Counted from the stretch's first letter, positions 53,112-62,916 are shown. The stretch: 64,000 bases of DNA from an uncultured Clostridia bacterium (GCA_934748015.1 CAKVHF010000003.1:155975-219974); one strand, 5' to 3'. Made by a program: numbers and translations. Notes: generated by a model not told the origin, from the letters alone.

Positions 53112-55373
53112 TTACACACGACTATTGTGGCAAACGAAATATATCACCTGATAGTCTGTTGCCAATGCTTTAAGCAAAGTCTTAGCATTGTTTAATTTTT
53201 CTTCATCCATGTTAATAAATGGATCATCCAAAACAACGATTGGTTTTTCACCCTCAAATAGTGTGTCTATCAATGCCAACCTTAGGCACAAATCAATCGT
53301 GTTTCGATAGCCTTTGCTAAGGGTAGTCAATTCTCTATTTTTACCCTGCTCGATGTAGTTAATTTTTAGTTCGGTATCCATTGCAACAGGTTTAATTTTG
53401 TCACCTGCTACTTTAGTAAAATATTTGTTAAAAGCATTGGTCATAGGAGCAAGAAATTTAGCACTTAGAGCCTCGTTGGCACTTTTCAAATAATTTGATG
53501 CTTTGTTTATTGCTTGATATTCCTGACTAAGGCGTTTCCTCTCGATCACTAGACCATCTCTTTCCGCCTCTAGATCGTTAAGTTCACACAAGTTCTGTTG
53601 GATACTACTTATTGTGTTTAGCCTACCTACTCTACGCTCTATGGCTTCGTGAAGTTTTGCCTCTATCTCACCCTGCTTAGCCAGTAAATTATCTACATCC
53701 TCAACCTTAGTGTTATCAATCTTGGATATATCTTCTACACTATATTGACTAAGTTTCTTTTCATTTATATCCTTTTGTTCAAGCAATGCTTTGCGTCTAG
53801 CAATTATATCTTTTAGTTCGTCCAACTTCTGACCTCTATCAAGAGTGTTGTCATCAAAATTGTAACCTAATAGATATTCATCTATTTCACTGGCTAGGTT
53901 GTAAATCTCACCGCTTATGTTAGCCGATTTCTGTTCCACTTCTTGCATTTGATTTTTGCATTTTTCTAGCATTTTGATTTTGCCAATTATGCTTGCCAAA
54001 CCCACCGAAACATCACTGCAGTTTGGCTCATATATTTTAACAAAATTTTCTATTTCTACAGCATCGCTATTGACCTGATTATTTACAGGGTTTATAGAAT
54101 TTACGCTTGCCAATTTATTGCCAATATATCCCACAATCGACACCCACACAAAGCCAAGTGATGCAATCGCACCCAGTGCAAATAATATGTAAGAAATTGT
54201 CTTGCTATTAGATATCAACAATGCACCACCAACAAAACAAGCAACGGCAATAACAGGTAGTATGCAATTCAAGATTTTGTTTGATTTTAAGCCATTTTTG
54301 CTACTTTGCATAGGTGTTGTAACAGTCCTAAAAGAATTATATTTGCCTAACATATTTTCCACATCTTTAACTTCTGGGACACCTTTAGCAACAGCAAAAT
54401 AATTATTTAACTCTTCATACTCTTTTGTTACACTTTGGCTGGTTATCCCTTGCAATTGATTGGTCAATCCATCTAGGTTTTTTACCTTGGTTTTGTAACC
54501 TTCAACCTCAAGCATTGTTGGGTTGTTTTCGCCAATAATTTCTGCTATCTGAATTAGATTTTTGTCTATAATTTCAATTGATTTTTTCAACTCTTGAATG
54601 GTCTCAAAGTTGGCTTTTGCCTTCTCTATCTTATCCATTTCATTTAGTTTGTTTTTGATATCTGACATGGCACTACTTAGTGTATCAATCTCTGCGTTAT
54701 CATCTTGTACTGCATCCTCAATTGCTTTAAGAGATTTCTCTGCGTTTTGCAATTCAAATATTCGGCGATCAATCTCATCCAATTGCTTCTCCACCTCATC
54801 CAATAGTCCTGTATTGGTCTTCTTCTTGATACTGCTAGAAGCCTCCTTAAGCCTATTTACTGCTGTCGCACAACTTTCCTTATCATTTGTGCCATTGATT
54901 AGATTATTTAGTTTGCTCACCAATGTTGCATTGGTGTCATCATTAAGAACTTTTTGCGGAATAAAACAACTACGCTCAAAGCCATCAGCATCCAACCCAA
55001 AGATCTCTCGACCTAGGTCGCTGGTATAATCACTGGATGACTTATTGGTCTTAAGATTGGTCAGTTCAAAGGTGTCATCCGCCTCTTTTTTGCCAAAATA
55101 CCTAGTCACCCTATACTCTTTGTCACCCAAAGCAAAATCTAGCCAACCACCAAAGTTTCCACCATTCCATGGGTTGTATTTTTTTCGCTCATTTCTGTCC
55201 AGTTCTGGGCTCTTGGTTGCTGGCAAGCCATATAGCATTGCTTTAATAAAAGTAGCGAGTGTAGTCTTGCCCCAGCCATTATCTTCTTTGATAACATTGA
55301 CGCCTTGCACAAAATCATACTGGAAGTGTTCCAATTTGCCAAAATTGTCCACATAGCACTTAATTAGTCTCAT
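53112..55373 (-). CDS. SbcC/YhaN-like AAA ATPase with a membrane hairpin
   Basis: A 753-residue SMC-type ATPase. Walker A EDNGWGKTTL lies near residue 35; long coiled coils flank a central pair of hydrophobic helices at about 370-425 (LPVIAVACFVGGALLISNS and IGYILFALGAIASLGF-like stretches). Near the C-terminus are the signature LSKGYRNTIDLCLRLALID and Walker B PIVVLDDPFINMDEE. This is the plan of Bacillus YhaN, the partner of the nuclease YhaO. The membrane hairpin in the coiled-coil apex replaces the zinc hook of Rad50/SbcC. It overlaps the nuclease gene by 4 bases. Confidence 0.88.
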   Translation of the reverse strand: MRLIKCYVDNFGKLEHFQYDFVQGVNVIKEDNGWGKTTLATFIKAMLYGLPATKSPELDRNERKKYNPWNGGNFGGWLDFALGDKEYRVTRYFGKKEADDTFELTNLKTNKSSSDYTSDLGREIFGLDADGFERSCFIPQKVLNDDTNATLVSKLNNLINGTNDKESCATAVNRLKEASSSIKKKTNTGLLDEVEKQLDEIDRRIFELQNAEKSLKAIEDAVQDDNAEIDTLSSAMSDIKNKLNEMDKIEKAKANFETIQELKKSIEIIDKNLIQIAEIIGENNPTMLEVEGYKTKVKNLDGLTNQLQGITSQSVTKEYEELNNYFAVAKGVPEVKDVENMLGKYNSFRTVTTPMQSSKNGLKSNKILNCILPVIAVACFVGGALLISNSKTISYILFALGAIASLGFVWVSIVGYIGNKLASVNSINPVNNQVNSDAVEIENFVKIYEPNCSDVSVGLASIIGKIKMLEKCKNQMQEVEQKSANISGEIYNLASEIDEYLLGYNFDDNTLDRGQKLDELKDIIARRKALLEQKDINEKKLSQYSVEDISKIDNTKVEDVDNLLAKQGEIEAKLHEAIERRVGRLNTISSIQQNLCELNDLEAERDGLVIERKRLSQEYQAINKASNYLKSANEALSAKFLAPMTNAFNKYFTKVAGDKIKPVAMDTELKINYIEQGKNRELTTLSKGYRNTIDLCLRLALIDTLFEGEKPIVVLDDPFINMDEEKLNNAKTLLKALATDYQVIYFVCHNSRV

Positions 55374-56446
55374 ATTATATCCTCCCCGCTAAGTGCTCTT
55401 ATTCCTGCCAAAATAACCATATCCTTGTCCTCCGCTGACATATCCGATCCCATAACTTGCCTGATAAATTCGCCACGCAAAGTCATGTCATCAGCATAAT
55501 CTTTGCTACGGATTGCTAATGTTGTATCATCTACAACTTTAGCAAAGAAAACATAGTCGTTTAATTTGCTAGCAAGAGTATCTATTTGCTTATTTAGATT
55601 TAAGTCAAAAGTACCCTTCAATACAACCTTAACAAGATTATTGTTTGGCAACTTAGCGACCTCGGCAATTACTGCACGTTCTATCTCCATCCAACTGTGA
55701 TTGTCAGAGATGTCGTACTCCGTGACCATATATGTCCTAGATGCAAAAGGCACAAATGTGTGTGTTAACTTGCCATTATTGATATCTAGCAGCACAAAGC
55801 CCTTGTCACCGCATTCGTCAAAGCCTCTACCCTCTAAGCAACCACTATATGCATACACACCACGCTTGTCCAATTCGCCCAATTCGTAACTATGGATATG
55901 TCCCAGTGCAAGATAGTCTATGTTTTTGTTTTTCAATCTTGTTAGGTTAATTTTGTCACCATCTTTTGTGTTATATTTTGCAATCTGCCCATGCATAACC
56001 ACTATATTAACATGTTCGGCATCAAGATCAAGTGTGTCATATAACGACATGCTATTGCTAGCCGAAAGGACAATGCCAGAGATGTCTACTCCGTCATAAT
56101 TGTAAGTCTGCCAATCTATACCAAAGAGTAATAAATTGTCCGGTTTGTCCACTATCTGAGAAAGAAAATTATCTTCGTCATGATTGCCGGATAAATATAG
56201 AAAATCTATGTTTTTATGCTCCTTGATAATGTCCACAACCCGCTCTCTTGTATCCACCTTGATCCTAGCAGTATCAAACATGTCGCCTGCAATTACTATC
56301 GCTCTCACATCATTAGTCTTGGCATATTTCACCAGAGCCTCAAACCGACTTACAATCTCTCTTTTTCTAATTTTTGCTTTGTTGCTATCTAGATTAGCCT
56401 CTAATTTAGAATCCAAATGAAGATCCGCACAATGTATTATTTTCAT
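55370..56446 (-). CDS. SbcD/YhaO-like DNA repair exonuclease
   Basis: A 358-residue calcineurin-like metallophosphoesterase: CADLHLDSKL, IAGDMFDTARI, SGNHDEDNF, VVMHGQIAKY and LALGHIHSYE hold the dinuclear metal ligands. It should act with the ATPase encoded immediately downstream, like Mre11 with Rad50. The start has no strong Shine-Dalgarno site (AAATGGTGAAATGTA). Confidence 0.92.
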   Translation of the reverse strand: MKIIHCADLHLDSKLEANLDSNKAKIRKREIVSRFEALVKYAKTNDVRAIVIAGDMFDTARIKVDTRERVVDIIKEHKNIDFLYLSGNHDEDNFLSQIVDKPDNLLLFGIDWQTYNYDGVDISGIVLSASNSMSLYDTLDLDAEHVNIVVMHGQIAKYNTKDGDKINLTRLKNKNIDYLALGHIHSYELGELDKRGVYAYSGCLEGRGFDECGDKGFVLLDINNGKLTHTFVPFASRTYMVTEYDISDNHSWMEIERAVIAEVAKLPNNNLVKVVLKGTFDLNLNKQIDTLASKLNDYVFFAKVVDDTTLAIRSKDYADDMTLRGEFIRQVMGSDMSAEDKDMVILAGIRALSGEDII

Positions 56447-56592
56447 TACATTTCACCATTTTTTTGTTTTATATATTTTTAATTTTGTTTATGCTTAATA
56501 TATTATTTTGCTGTCATAAATCTTTCGTCTATAACCAATATGGATATGTTACACATTAGTTATTTTACTACTATTCAAAAGCATTAATAGTC

Positions 56593-57111
56593 CTATAATA
56601 AGCCGTCTTTTTCAATTATTTGCATAGCATCTCTTATCTCAGTTGCTATTGCCCAGTTGATGTCTTTAACTCTGCCATGTACATATCCATCAACCAGTGG
56701 TCGCAAATCACTCCAAGCAACATGATTGATCTTGAAATCAATCTCTTGCTCCCTAGCTGTCAAGTGTATTAGATTTTCATCCGCAACTACATTGGATCTA
56801 ACAATATAGTACGACACTTGCGACTTGGTTTTGACACCCTTGCGGTTAGCCCAATATGTTATGCGATAGAATGGTTTGCCAACAATTTTGTGATCAATCG
56901 TAACTCCCAGTTCTTCATTTAACTCTCTTACTATAGTATCCTTATCACTCTCACCCTTCTCAACATGTCCACCTGGGAGCATGCACCCATATTTGGTCGT
57001 GACTATGTATACTTCATTATCGTCATTGACTAGAAATACTTTTGCCCTAGAGATAACACACTCTGGGTCAGTCATTTCTATGTTGTCAATGTTTTGTACT
57101 TTCTCTATCAT
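56593..57111 (-). CDS. NUDIX hydrolase
   Basis: A 172-residue pyrophosphohydrolase. The NUDIX box reads GGHVEKGESDKDTIVRELNE then ELGV, with all catalytic Glu residues. The N-terminal strand set and the PGGHVE loop suggest a nucleoside-diphosphate derivative as substrate; the exact one is unknown. GGGAGGTC precedes the ATG. The region just upstream (57120-57175) is unusually G-rich on this strand, with a possible GCC/GGC hairpin, but I see no riboswitch signature. Confidence 0.9.
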   Translation of the reverse strand: MIEKVQNIDNIEMTDPECVISRAKVFLVNDDNEVYIVTTKYGCMLPGGHVEKGESDKDTIVRELNEELGVTIDHKIVGKPFYRITYWANRKGVKTKSQVSYYIVRSNVVADENLIHLTAREQEIDFKINHVAWSDLRPLVDGYVHGRVKDINWAIATEIRDAMQIIEKDGLL

Positions 57112-57308
57112 GTTTGACCTCCCAGAAAAAATTTTTTGTCTCTTAAGCCCTCACTTGGCTCCCCCACCATACTACTAATATACTTGGTTAGGCAACAGAA
57201 ATATTATTGTCATCCTTATTGTATCAAAAAAATATTTAATAATAAAACAAATTACTAGACTAATAACATATCAAAAAAATATTTTTTGTAAAAATTGCAA
57301 ACAAAGTA

Positions 57309-57337
57309 TTAACAAATTACAATTTTTTTGCTATGAT
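57309..57337 (+). promoter_or_regulatory. Promoter of mscL
   Basis: TTAACA (57309-57314), 17 bases, TATGAT (57332-57337), about 45 bases before the start codon. Confidence 0.55.
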
Positions 57338-57380
57338 GTAACTATAATTTAAAAAAAAATAAATATTGGAGAAAACAAAG

Positions 57381-57968
57381 ATGAAAAAATTTTGGCAAGA
57401 ATTTAAAGCATTTATCTCAAAAGGCAACATTGTAGATCTAGCAATCGCTGTGATCATAGGTGCTGCATTTAACAAGATCGTTAGTAGTCTAGTTAACGAT
57501 ATCATTATGCCACTTATCTCTCTAGCCGTAGGCGGTGCTGCAGTAAGTGATTGGAAATGGGTAATTAAGCCTGCAGAGTATGATGCTAACGGCACATTGC
57601 TAGTTGCTGAGAGTGCACTAAGATATGGCACATTTATCCAAGCAATTATTGATTTCATGATCATCGCTCTTACACTATTCCTTATGTTCAAAATATTCAA
57701 TTATTCTAGAAAGAAATTGGGCGAGCTAGGTCATGCAGTAGTCAATGAGACTAAGAAACTGGGCAAAAAGAACAAGAAGAATAAGAAAGGTGAAGAGATA
57801 ATCGAGACGACTGAAACAGCCGAAGTTGTAGCAACTGAAGCCCCAGTAGAAGAGGTAAAGGAAGAAGTTGTGGAAGAACCTAAGACAGAAGAAACTTCTG
57901 CCAACAACGACCAAATCATGATCTCTCTACTAACCGAAATTCGTGACAGCCTAAAAGCAAAAGAATAG
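57381..57968 (+). CDS. mscL: Large-conductance mechanosensitive channel MscL with a long acidic tail
   Basis: A 195-residue MscL, longer than the usual 130-150. The channel part is typical: FKAFISKGNIVDLAIAVIIG (N-terminal helix and TM1), AAFNKIVSSLVNDIIMPLI, and TM2 FIQAIIDFMIIALTLFLM. After the basic KKKLGKK-like cluster comes an extra stretch of about 50 residues rich in Glu, Val and Thr, ending in a short helix (ISLLTEIRDSLKAKE). It opens under membrane tension to release solutes on hypo-osmotic shock. I start at ATG 57381 after GGAGAAAACAAAG; a TTG five codons upstream is less likely. Confidence 0.95.
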   Translation: MKKFWQEFKAFISKGNIVDLAIAVIIGAAFNKIVSSLVNDIIMPLISLAVGGAAVSDWKWVIKPAEYDANGTLLVAESALRYGTFIQAIIDFMIIALTLFLMFKIFNYSRKKLGELGHAVVNETKKLGKKNKKNKKGEEIIETTETAEVVATEAPVEEVKEEVVEEPKTEETSANNDQIMISLLTEIRDSLKAKE

Positions 57969-57988
57969 AAAAATATTTAAGCATCCAA

Positions 57989-58026
57989 GAAAAATATTGC
58001 AAATTTAATTTTGCAATATTTTTTTT
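57989..58026 (+). terminator. Terminator of mscL
   Basis: AAAAATATTGCAAA (57990-58003) pairs with TTTGCAATATTTTT (58010-58023). Confidence 0.85.
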
Positions 58027-58110
58027 GTTTTGAGTTACGAAATGTTTGTTTATAACAAAATTCCTTTTAGTTATTTATCTTTGTGTAATTATTCATTTAT
58101 ATTATTTTTT

Positions 58111-58668
58111 TTAAAAATTACTTTTATTAAGATAATCGGCTAGAGAGGCAAGCGCATCAGTGCTCCACATCTTCAGTCTCTCTTCATCTTCATAATTTGC
58201 CAGTGTCTTATCTACGCCATCTGGCACAAAGATATAGTCCCAACTCCAGCCATGAGTGCCGGACTTAGCACAAGCGATTGTTCCATAAGTTCTGGCCGTA
58301 AAGGTAACCGGTTCTCCACCATATGGACAATATGCGATACATTCTACAAAATACGCTCTTCTGTCCGTTACACCTTCCATGAGCTTAAGTATTCCATCCT
58401 CACCCAACATGTCTTCGACCGGATGCGTATATACTCCCGGAAAGCCCTTAAGTGCTGGGATAACCAATCCGCTATCGTTTTTGATAACATTACACTTTAA
58501 TTTGTCACTGGCATACTTGGCAGAATACCCTGCCACTTCTTCAAAAGTATCCGCCTGTATTTCTGGGCAGTCTATCTTGATATTATTAATCTTGATACCT
58601 ATTGGATCAAAAAACATTTTGGCACTAAGCACCTTTGCCCAATTGCCTGTTACATATGTTATTTCCAT
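58111..58668 (-). CDS. Non-canonical purine NTP pyrophosphatase (RdgB/HAM1 family)
   Basis: A 185-residue protein hydrolysing XTP/dITP to keep damaged purines out of DNA. Family motifs: ITYVTGNWAKV (TGN-K loop), KNDSGLVIPALKGFPGVYT (SGL..A.PG), and HGWSWDYIFVPDGVDKTL (GWxxDxxF.P). The start ATG 58668 follows GAGGGGAAGAAT; the frame is open much further upstream but is hydrophobic and unsupported. It is divergent from the flavin-reductase-like gene. Confidence 0.9.
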   Translation of the reverse strand: MEITYVTGNWAKVLSAKMFFDPIGIKINNIKIDCPEIQADTFEEVAGYSAKYASDKLKCNVIKNDSGLVIPALKGFPGVYTHPVEDMLGEDGILKLMEGVTDRRAYFVECIAYCPYGGEPVTFTARTYGTIACAKSGTHGWSWDYIFVPDGVDKTLANYEDEERLKMWSTDALASLADYLNKSNF

Positions 58669-58811
58669 ATTCTTCCCCTCTATACCAGTATATATATCAT
58701 ACATACTCCACTGCTGGCAAACAATAATTAGCAAAGAAAAATGAAAAGCAATAATCATTTGCATTGACATTGCAAAAGAATATATAATAAATATATACAA
58801 GGAGAATGATT

Positions 58812-59726
58812 ATGGACAAATTAAAAGAATTAAGAATAGTAGACAATTTCTATCAAACATCGGCATTCTACCCAATGCCAACCGTACTAGCATCTACTGT
58901 TAGCCCTAGCGGACAAACCAATCTAGGCTCGTACTCGCTGTGCTTTCCTTACTATATTGCAGGCAAAGACTATTATGCAATGATACTTATCTGCCGAAAT
59001 AGTAGCAACACTGCACAAAATATTTTGCGAACCCAAAAAGTCGCTCTTAACTTTATCCCAGACAAGCGAAAATATTTTAAAGAAGCAGTAAGGCTGGGTT
59101 TTCCGGGTGACACTACCGAGGAAAAGATGAAAAATTGTATCTTTACACTGCAAGATAGCACAATAGACACTGACAGACCCAAGATTGTTGCAGAAAGCTT
59201 TCAAGTTATGGAATGCACATGGGATGACAGCCTAGAGGACGCCTATAAGGACAAGGCAGGATCGCTGGACGGATACGAACCACCATATCGTAGTTTTAAC
59301 GGAATAACCAGCAAATTTGGGGCTCATTTTATCCTTAAGATAGACAAGATCCTTATGCAAGAAAAATATAACGATGCAATCATCAATGGTATCAAGCCAA
59401 ATAGTTTCCCTAGTGTTCCAGTAGACTATGGATATCGTGATAGCACCAACTTCTGGTACACCAAGTTCCGCCGACCTATTGCCGAGAAGATACAAGCCAA
59501 AGAGGGAGATGTCAACTCTGTAATATATTGTGCTTCCCGTATTGACCCAGAAGTGACTTTTACCAAAGAGGCGTGTGCTAAACTAACTAAGATCCCTAGA
59601 GTATTCCTTAAGATGGCATTGACACAAATGGTCAAGATTGCCAAAGAGGAAAAAATAAGTGTTATTGACGAAAAAGCACTGGAGATAATTAACGACAAGC
59701 GTCACGAGGAGAAAAAGAAAAAATAG
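58812..59726 (+). CDS. Flavin-reductase-like FMN-binding split-barrel protein
   Basis: A 304-residue protein whose first 150 residues resemble the flavin reductase-like fold: PMPTVLASTVSPSGQTNLGS, YYAMILICRNSSNTAQNIL and KVALNFI. The C-terminal half is unassigned and ends in a Lys/Glu-rich helix. It may bind FMN and act as an NAD(P)H-dependent reductase; substrate unknown. Start ATG 58812 is 7 bases after AAGGAG. Confidence 0.7.
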   Translation: MDKLKELRIVDNFYQTSAFYPMPTVLASTVSPSGQTNLGSYSLCFPYYIAGKDYYAMILICRNSSNTAQNILRTQKVALNFIPDKRKYFKEAVRLGFPGDTTEEKMKNCIFTLQDSTIDTDRPKIVAESFQVMECTWDDSLEDAYKDKAGSLDGYEPPYRSFNGITSKFGAHFILKIDKILMQEKYNDAIINGIKPNSFPSVPVDYGYRDSTNFWYTKFRRPIAEKIQAKEGDVNSVIYCASRIDPEVTFTKEACAKLTKIPRVFLKMALTQMVKIAKEEKISVIDEKALEIINDKRHEEKKKK

Positions 59727-59786
59727 AGGCAGAAAGTATGTAACTTGACTTGCCATCTAGTTTACAAAAAAATCTAATTTCAAACT

Positions 59787-59842
59787 AAAAAATAACGCAC
59801 TTATGCTTTAGTCAATAAAACATGTTATGTGTGTTATTTTTT
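59787..59842. terminator. Terminator
   Basis: AATAACGCAC pairs with GTGTGTTATT (one G-U pair on the plus-strand RNA), flanked by A and T runs; it lies between the convergent flavin-reductase-like and SGNH genes. Confidence 0.65.
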
Positions 59843-59863
59843 TATCTTTTATTAAGTTGTATT

Positions 59864-60556
59864 TTACTTATTCAACAATTCTTTTAATCGTGGTTTCAAT
59901 ACATTGGTCATAACTGCATATCCATCCGCATTGGGATGCAATCCATCGTCTGTATAAGTTGGGTTGATTTCGGCTATAGCACTGTCATAGAACACGCTAT
60001 ACATGTCCACATATATACAATCGTGTCTTGTGGCAATATCCTTGATTATGACATTATTTCTTTGCAATTGCGTATTCCAAGACTTAATACTACCGCCTGC
60101 AGGGATAAGTGATAATATTACAATTTTGCTATCTGGAAGATTGTTTTTGATTTTGACTAACAACCTCTCATAATTACGGCAACAAGTAGTTCTGTTGTTG
60201 ACACCAATCATCATTACGACTACTTTTGGTTTAACTGCATACAAGGACACTTCTAGTCTATTTTCAACCCCATATGTTGTGTCTCCACCTATTCCTCGAT
60301 TGAGTACATTTAATTCGCTATAGTATGACTTGACATCATACAGGTCGGTTATACTATCTCCCACAAAAGCAACCTCGATATCACTTGCGGTCTGGTTCTC
60401 TTGCTTAAATAGTTCTATCTTGTCGTTATAATAATCACTGAATAGTGCTGGACTAAACAAAACATCACAGTTGCCGTTGATATAAAACATTACACCCAAT
60501 ACAACACCAAATATTGCAAACAAAACAATGATATAATTAAAAAATTTATTCTTCAT
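59864..60556 (-). CDS. Membrane-anchored SGNH/GDSL hydrolase
   Basis: A 230-residue hydrolase with an N-terminal membrane helix (about 8-27) and an external SGNH domain. Block I is VAFVGDSITDLY (nucleophile Ser), block II GIGGDTTYG, block III IGVNNRTTC and block V DGLHPNADGY (Asp/His). Substrates of such exported enzymes are often acyl or acetyl groups on surface polymers; not determinable here. The Shine-Dalgarno site is weak. Confidence 0.9.
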   Translation of the reverse strand: MKNKFFNYIIVLFAIFGVVLGVMFYINGNCDVLFSPALFSDYYNDKIELFKQENQTASDIEVAFVGDSITDLYDVKSYYSELNVLNRGIGGDTTYGVENRLEVSLYAVKPKVVVMMIGVNNRTTCCRNYERLLVKIKNNLPDSKIVILSLIPAGGSIKSWNTQLQRNNVIIKDIATRHDCIYVDMYSVFYDSAIAEINPTYTDDGLHPNADGYAVMTNVLKPRLKELLNK

Positions 60557-60656
60557 ATCTTATATAATACTACATTTGGAAAAATTTTCCAAATATATTG
60601 CATAATAATCAGATACTCTCACATAATAAGACCAATCTTAATATAAGGTGTCAATA

Positions 60657-61427
60657 ATGATAAAGACTAAAAAATTAACAAAAATCTTTTGCGTATTGCT
60701 AGCAATTGCAATGTTGCTTTTGCTGACATATCGAGGCGATCAAGGTGTTGTGCTTGCTAACAACGAGCCCGAGAAAGCCCAAACTCAACCTAGCAAAATA
60801 CTAATTAACCTACCGGATAACAATATAGATCAAAGTGTATCGATAACAGATGACTTCGAATTAGAAATATCAGCCGAAGGCAAGGCAGAAGTTATGCCAG
60901 ATAGTTGCAAAATATATGCTAGTATCAAATGCATTGATACAATCCATGATGTAGCAAATAACTGTGCGCTAACTATGTATGATAACATAGTTGCAGTCTT
61001 AACTGTCAACGGAATTGATCGAGATAGTATTAAGACTGACGACATCTACACTTACGAGTCGTATGATTGTAGAGGTTCATACGTTAGTAACATTTATTTT
61101 ACCATTGATCTAAATAATCTAGAAGATATACACACTGTTGTTGCACTACTTGATCGTGACTATGTGTCGATCAATGATATATCCTTAACAACATCGCAAT
61201 ATGACTATGTCTATGCAATGGCAGTAAAAAATGCGATTGCCAAATCTTATCAAAAAGCAAGCACAATTACTGGTCAGAATATGCAATTGCAAGAGGTATG
61301 CGAAAGTTATAATTATGGCTGTTTTTACCGCTCAATATCATATAACCCTAGCACAATATCTTATGATATCTCTGCACCTCTAACAATCACCGCCAACATC
61401 ACTGCAACATATACAATCGCAAAATAA
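60657..61427 (+). CDS. SIMPL-domain (DUF541) exported protein
   Basis: A 256-residue protein with a signal/anchor helix (about 10-30), a linker, and a SIMPL domain from about residue 65: LEISAEGKAEVMPDSCKIYA, NGIDRDSIKTDDI, and the C-terminal ITANITATYTIAK. SIMPL proteins are periplasmic or surface proteins of unclear role, some linked to oxidative stress. I start at ATG 60657 (MIKTKKLTKI), after AAGGTG; a GTG three codons upstream is the Shine-Dalgarno itself. Confidence 0.8.
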   Translation: MIKTKKLTKIFCVLLAIAMLLLLTYRGDQGVVLANNEPEKAQTQPSKILINLPDNNIDQSVSITDDFELEISAEGKAEVMPDSCKIYASIKCIDTIHDVANNCALTMYDNIVAVLTVNGIDRDSIKTDDIYTYESYDCRGSYVSNIYFTIDLNNLEDIHTVVALLDRDYVSINDISLTTSQYDYVYAMAVKNAIAKSYQKASTITGQNMQLQEVCESYNYGCFYRSISYNPSTISYDISAPLTITANITATYTIAK

Positions 61428-61441
61428 AAAATCTTGAAAAT

Positions 61442-61490
61442 AAAAAACTATGCCTACAAAATAAATATTGCATGGCATAGTTTTTTTTGT
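61442..61490. terminator. Terminator between convergent genes
   Basis: AAAAAACTATGCC (61442-61454) pairs with GGCATAGTTTTTT (61474-61486). Confidence 0.85.
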
Positions 61491-61545
61491 GATTGTTAAG
61501 CACATTAAATATTGTTAATATTATTGTCACATTTAATTAACTAAA

Positions 61546-62766
61546 TTATTTATTTTTCTTATCTTCAATCAATCTTATATAATCTTGTTTGGCTAGTTCT
61601 ACAGCCTTGTCCCATGACAGATATAGGTCTTCATAACACTGAGTACAAACATTGTTATACTGCGACATATCTGCAAATATTTGTAATATTTTGTCTGCAT
61701 AACTATCAATCGAGTTATCGGCAAGATAACCATTGACACCATCAATAACACCATCGCTGGTTGCCGAACCCTGTATAAATAACGCTGGTGTACTCTGGCA
61801 CGATGATTCTATCTGAACAAGTGAACTGCAGTCATATAGAGATGGAAAAACAAACAAATCTGCCATCTTATATATACAAGCCAATCTATCTCTGTCAGCA
61901 ATTCGTCCCAACAATTTTACATCATCGGCAAGCCCCAGTGCCTCAATCTTTTCTTTCAATTTGTCCTCATCTGGTCCACTGCCAACATATAACATCTTGA
62001 ATTTGAAATTCTTATCTTTCAATTTTTTCATACAATCAGCTATAAACAAAATATTTTTTAACACCGTTAATCTTCCAACAAAAAGCAGTACTTTCTCATC
62101 ATCAGTTATCCCATATTCTTGCTTTAATTTTGATATCTTTCCAATATCAATAATCGGTTTCATATCTGTGCCATTATTCCTCGTAAGTGGCATTGTTTTT
62201 GCTTTGTATTCATTGAAATATATTTTAGCAACTTCGCTATTGACTGCCCAACACTCATCACAAGAATTAAATACTTTCATAACTTTTTTTAACAACATTT
62301 TTGCAATAGTTTTGCTGTGACTTTCTTTCAAAAAATCTTTATAGAATTGACTATGCATAGTAGCAACAACCGGCACATTGTTTTTCTTTGCATACTTTAC
62401 ACCTAACTTCCCAATTCCAAATGGTGAATGAATGTGGACTATATCAAATTTATTTCTAAATATTTCATTCTGGAAATGCTTGTCCAATGAAGGAACAGGA
62501 AGGTCATAATCAAGAAATGAAACTTTGATCCTTTTGCACCTAACTACCTTGTATGGAAGAATACTATCATCATATGTTCCTGACCTAGGCTTAATAGTAA
62601 AAACTGTTACATCACAATCCCTAGACAATATCCTTGCATAATTGTCTACAACCTGTACTACCCCATCTATCATAGGATAAAATGTATCTATAAAAAGCGC
62701 AATTCTCAATTTTCCATCTTGATCTTCATTGTTAACAAACTTATATGTCGTTTTCTTATCTTTCAT
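61546..62766 (-). CDS. GT4-family glycosyltransferase
   Basis: A 406-residue GT-B enzyme, third paralogue in this window: LRIALFIDTFYPMIDGVVQV, DIVHIHSPFGIGKLGVKYAK, VATMHSQFYKDF, LLFVGRLTVLKNILF, and FPSLYDCSSLVQIESSCQSTP (EX7E-type donor site). It is closest in style to diacylglycerol glycosyltransferases. AGGGTTG precedes the ATG. It is divergent from a small XRE regulator with repeated GGATGAT motifs between them, so its expression may be regulated by that protein. Confidence 0.92.
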   Translation of the reverse strand: MKDKKTTYKFVNNEDQDGKLRIALFIDTFYPMIDGVVQVVDNYARILSRDCDVTVFTIKPRSGTYDDSILPYKVVRCKRIKVSFLDYDLPVPSLDKHFQNEIFRNKFDIVHIHSPFGIGKLGVKYAKKNNVPVVATMHSQFYKDFLKESHSKTIAKMLLKKVMKVFNSCDECWAVNSEVAKIYFNEYKAKTMPLTRNNGTDMKPIIDIGKISKLKQEYGITDDEKVLLFVGRLTVLKNILFIADCMKKLKDKNFKFKMLYVGSGPDEDKLKEKIEALGLADDVKLLGRIADRDRLACIYKMADLFVFPSLYDCSSLVQIESSCQSTPALFIQGSATSDGVIDGVNGYLADNSIDSYADKILQIFADMSQYNNVCTQCYEDLYLSWDKAVELAKQDYIRLIEDKKNK

Positions 62767-62791
62767 TACAACCCTCGCTATATATTATTTA

Positions 62792-62861
62792 GGATGATAT
62801 ATAGTCCTATTTTAACAACATTTGGGATGATGTGTCAACTAATAGAATGATGTATCATCCC
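62792..62861. promoter_or_regulatory. Repeated GGATGAT motifs between the divergent GT and XRE genes
   Basis: GGATGATATATAGTCC (62792-62807), GGGATGATGTGT (62824-62835) and, inverted, AATGATGTATCATCCC (62846-62861) share a GGATGAT core. GGGATGAT (62824-62831) and ATCATCCC (62854-62861) form an 8-bp inverted repeat; ATGAT-GT-ATCAT forms a smaller one. They are candidate binding sites for the XRE regulator encoded at 62917. Confidence 0.6.
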
Positions 62862-62916
62862 ATATTTTCAAGTAACATCTAGTAAACTACACCATATAAC
62901 ATCTACTGGAGTACTA

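Noticed and set aside
57112..57180. Riboswitch before the NUDIX gene
   Set aside because: The G-rich stretch has only a 3-bp hairpin and no match to a family I know.
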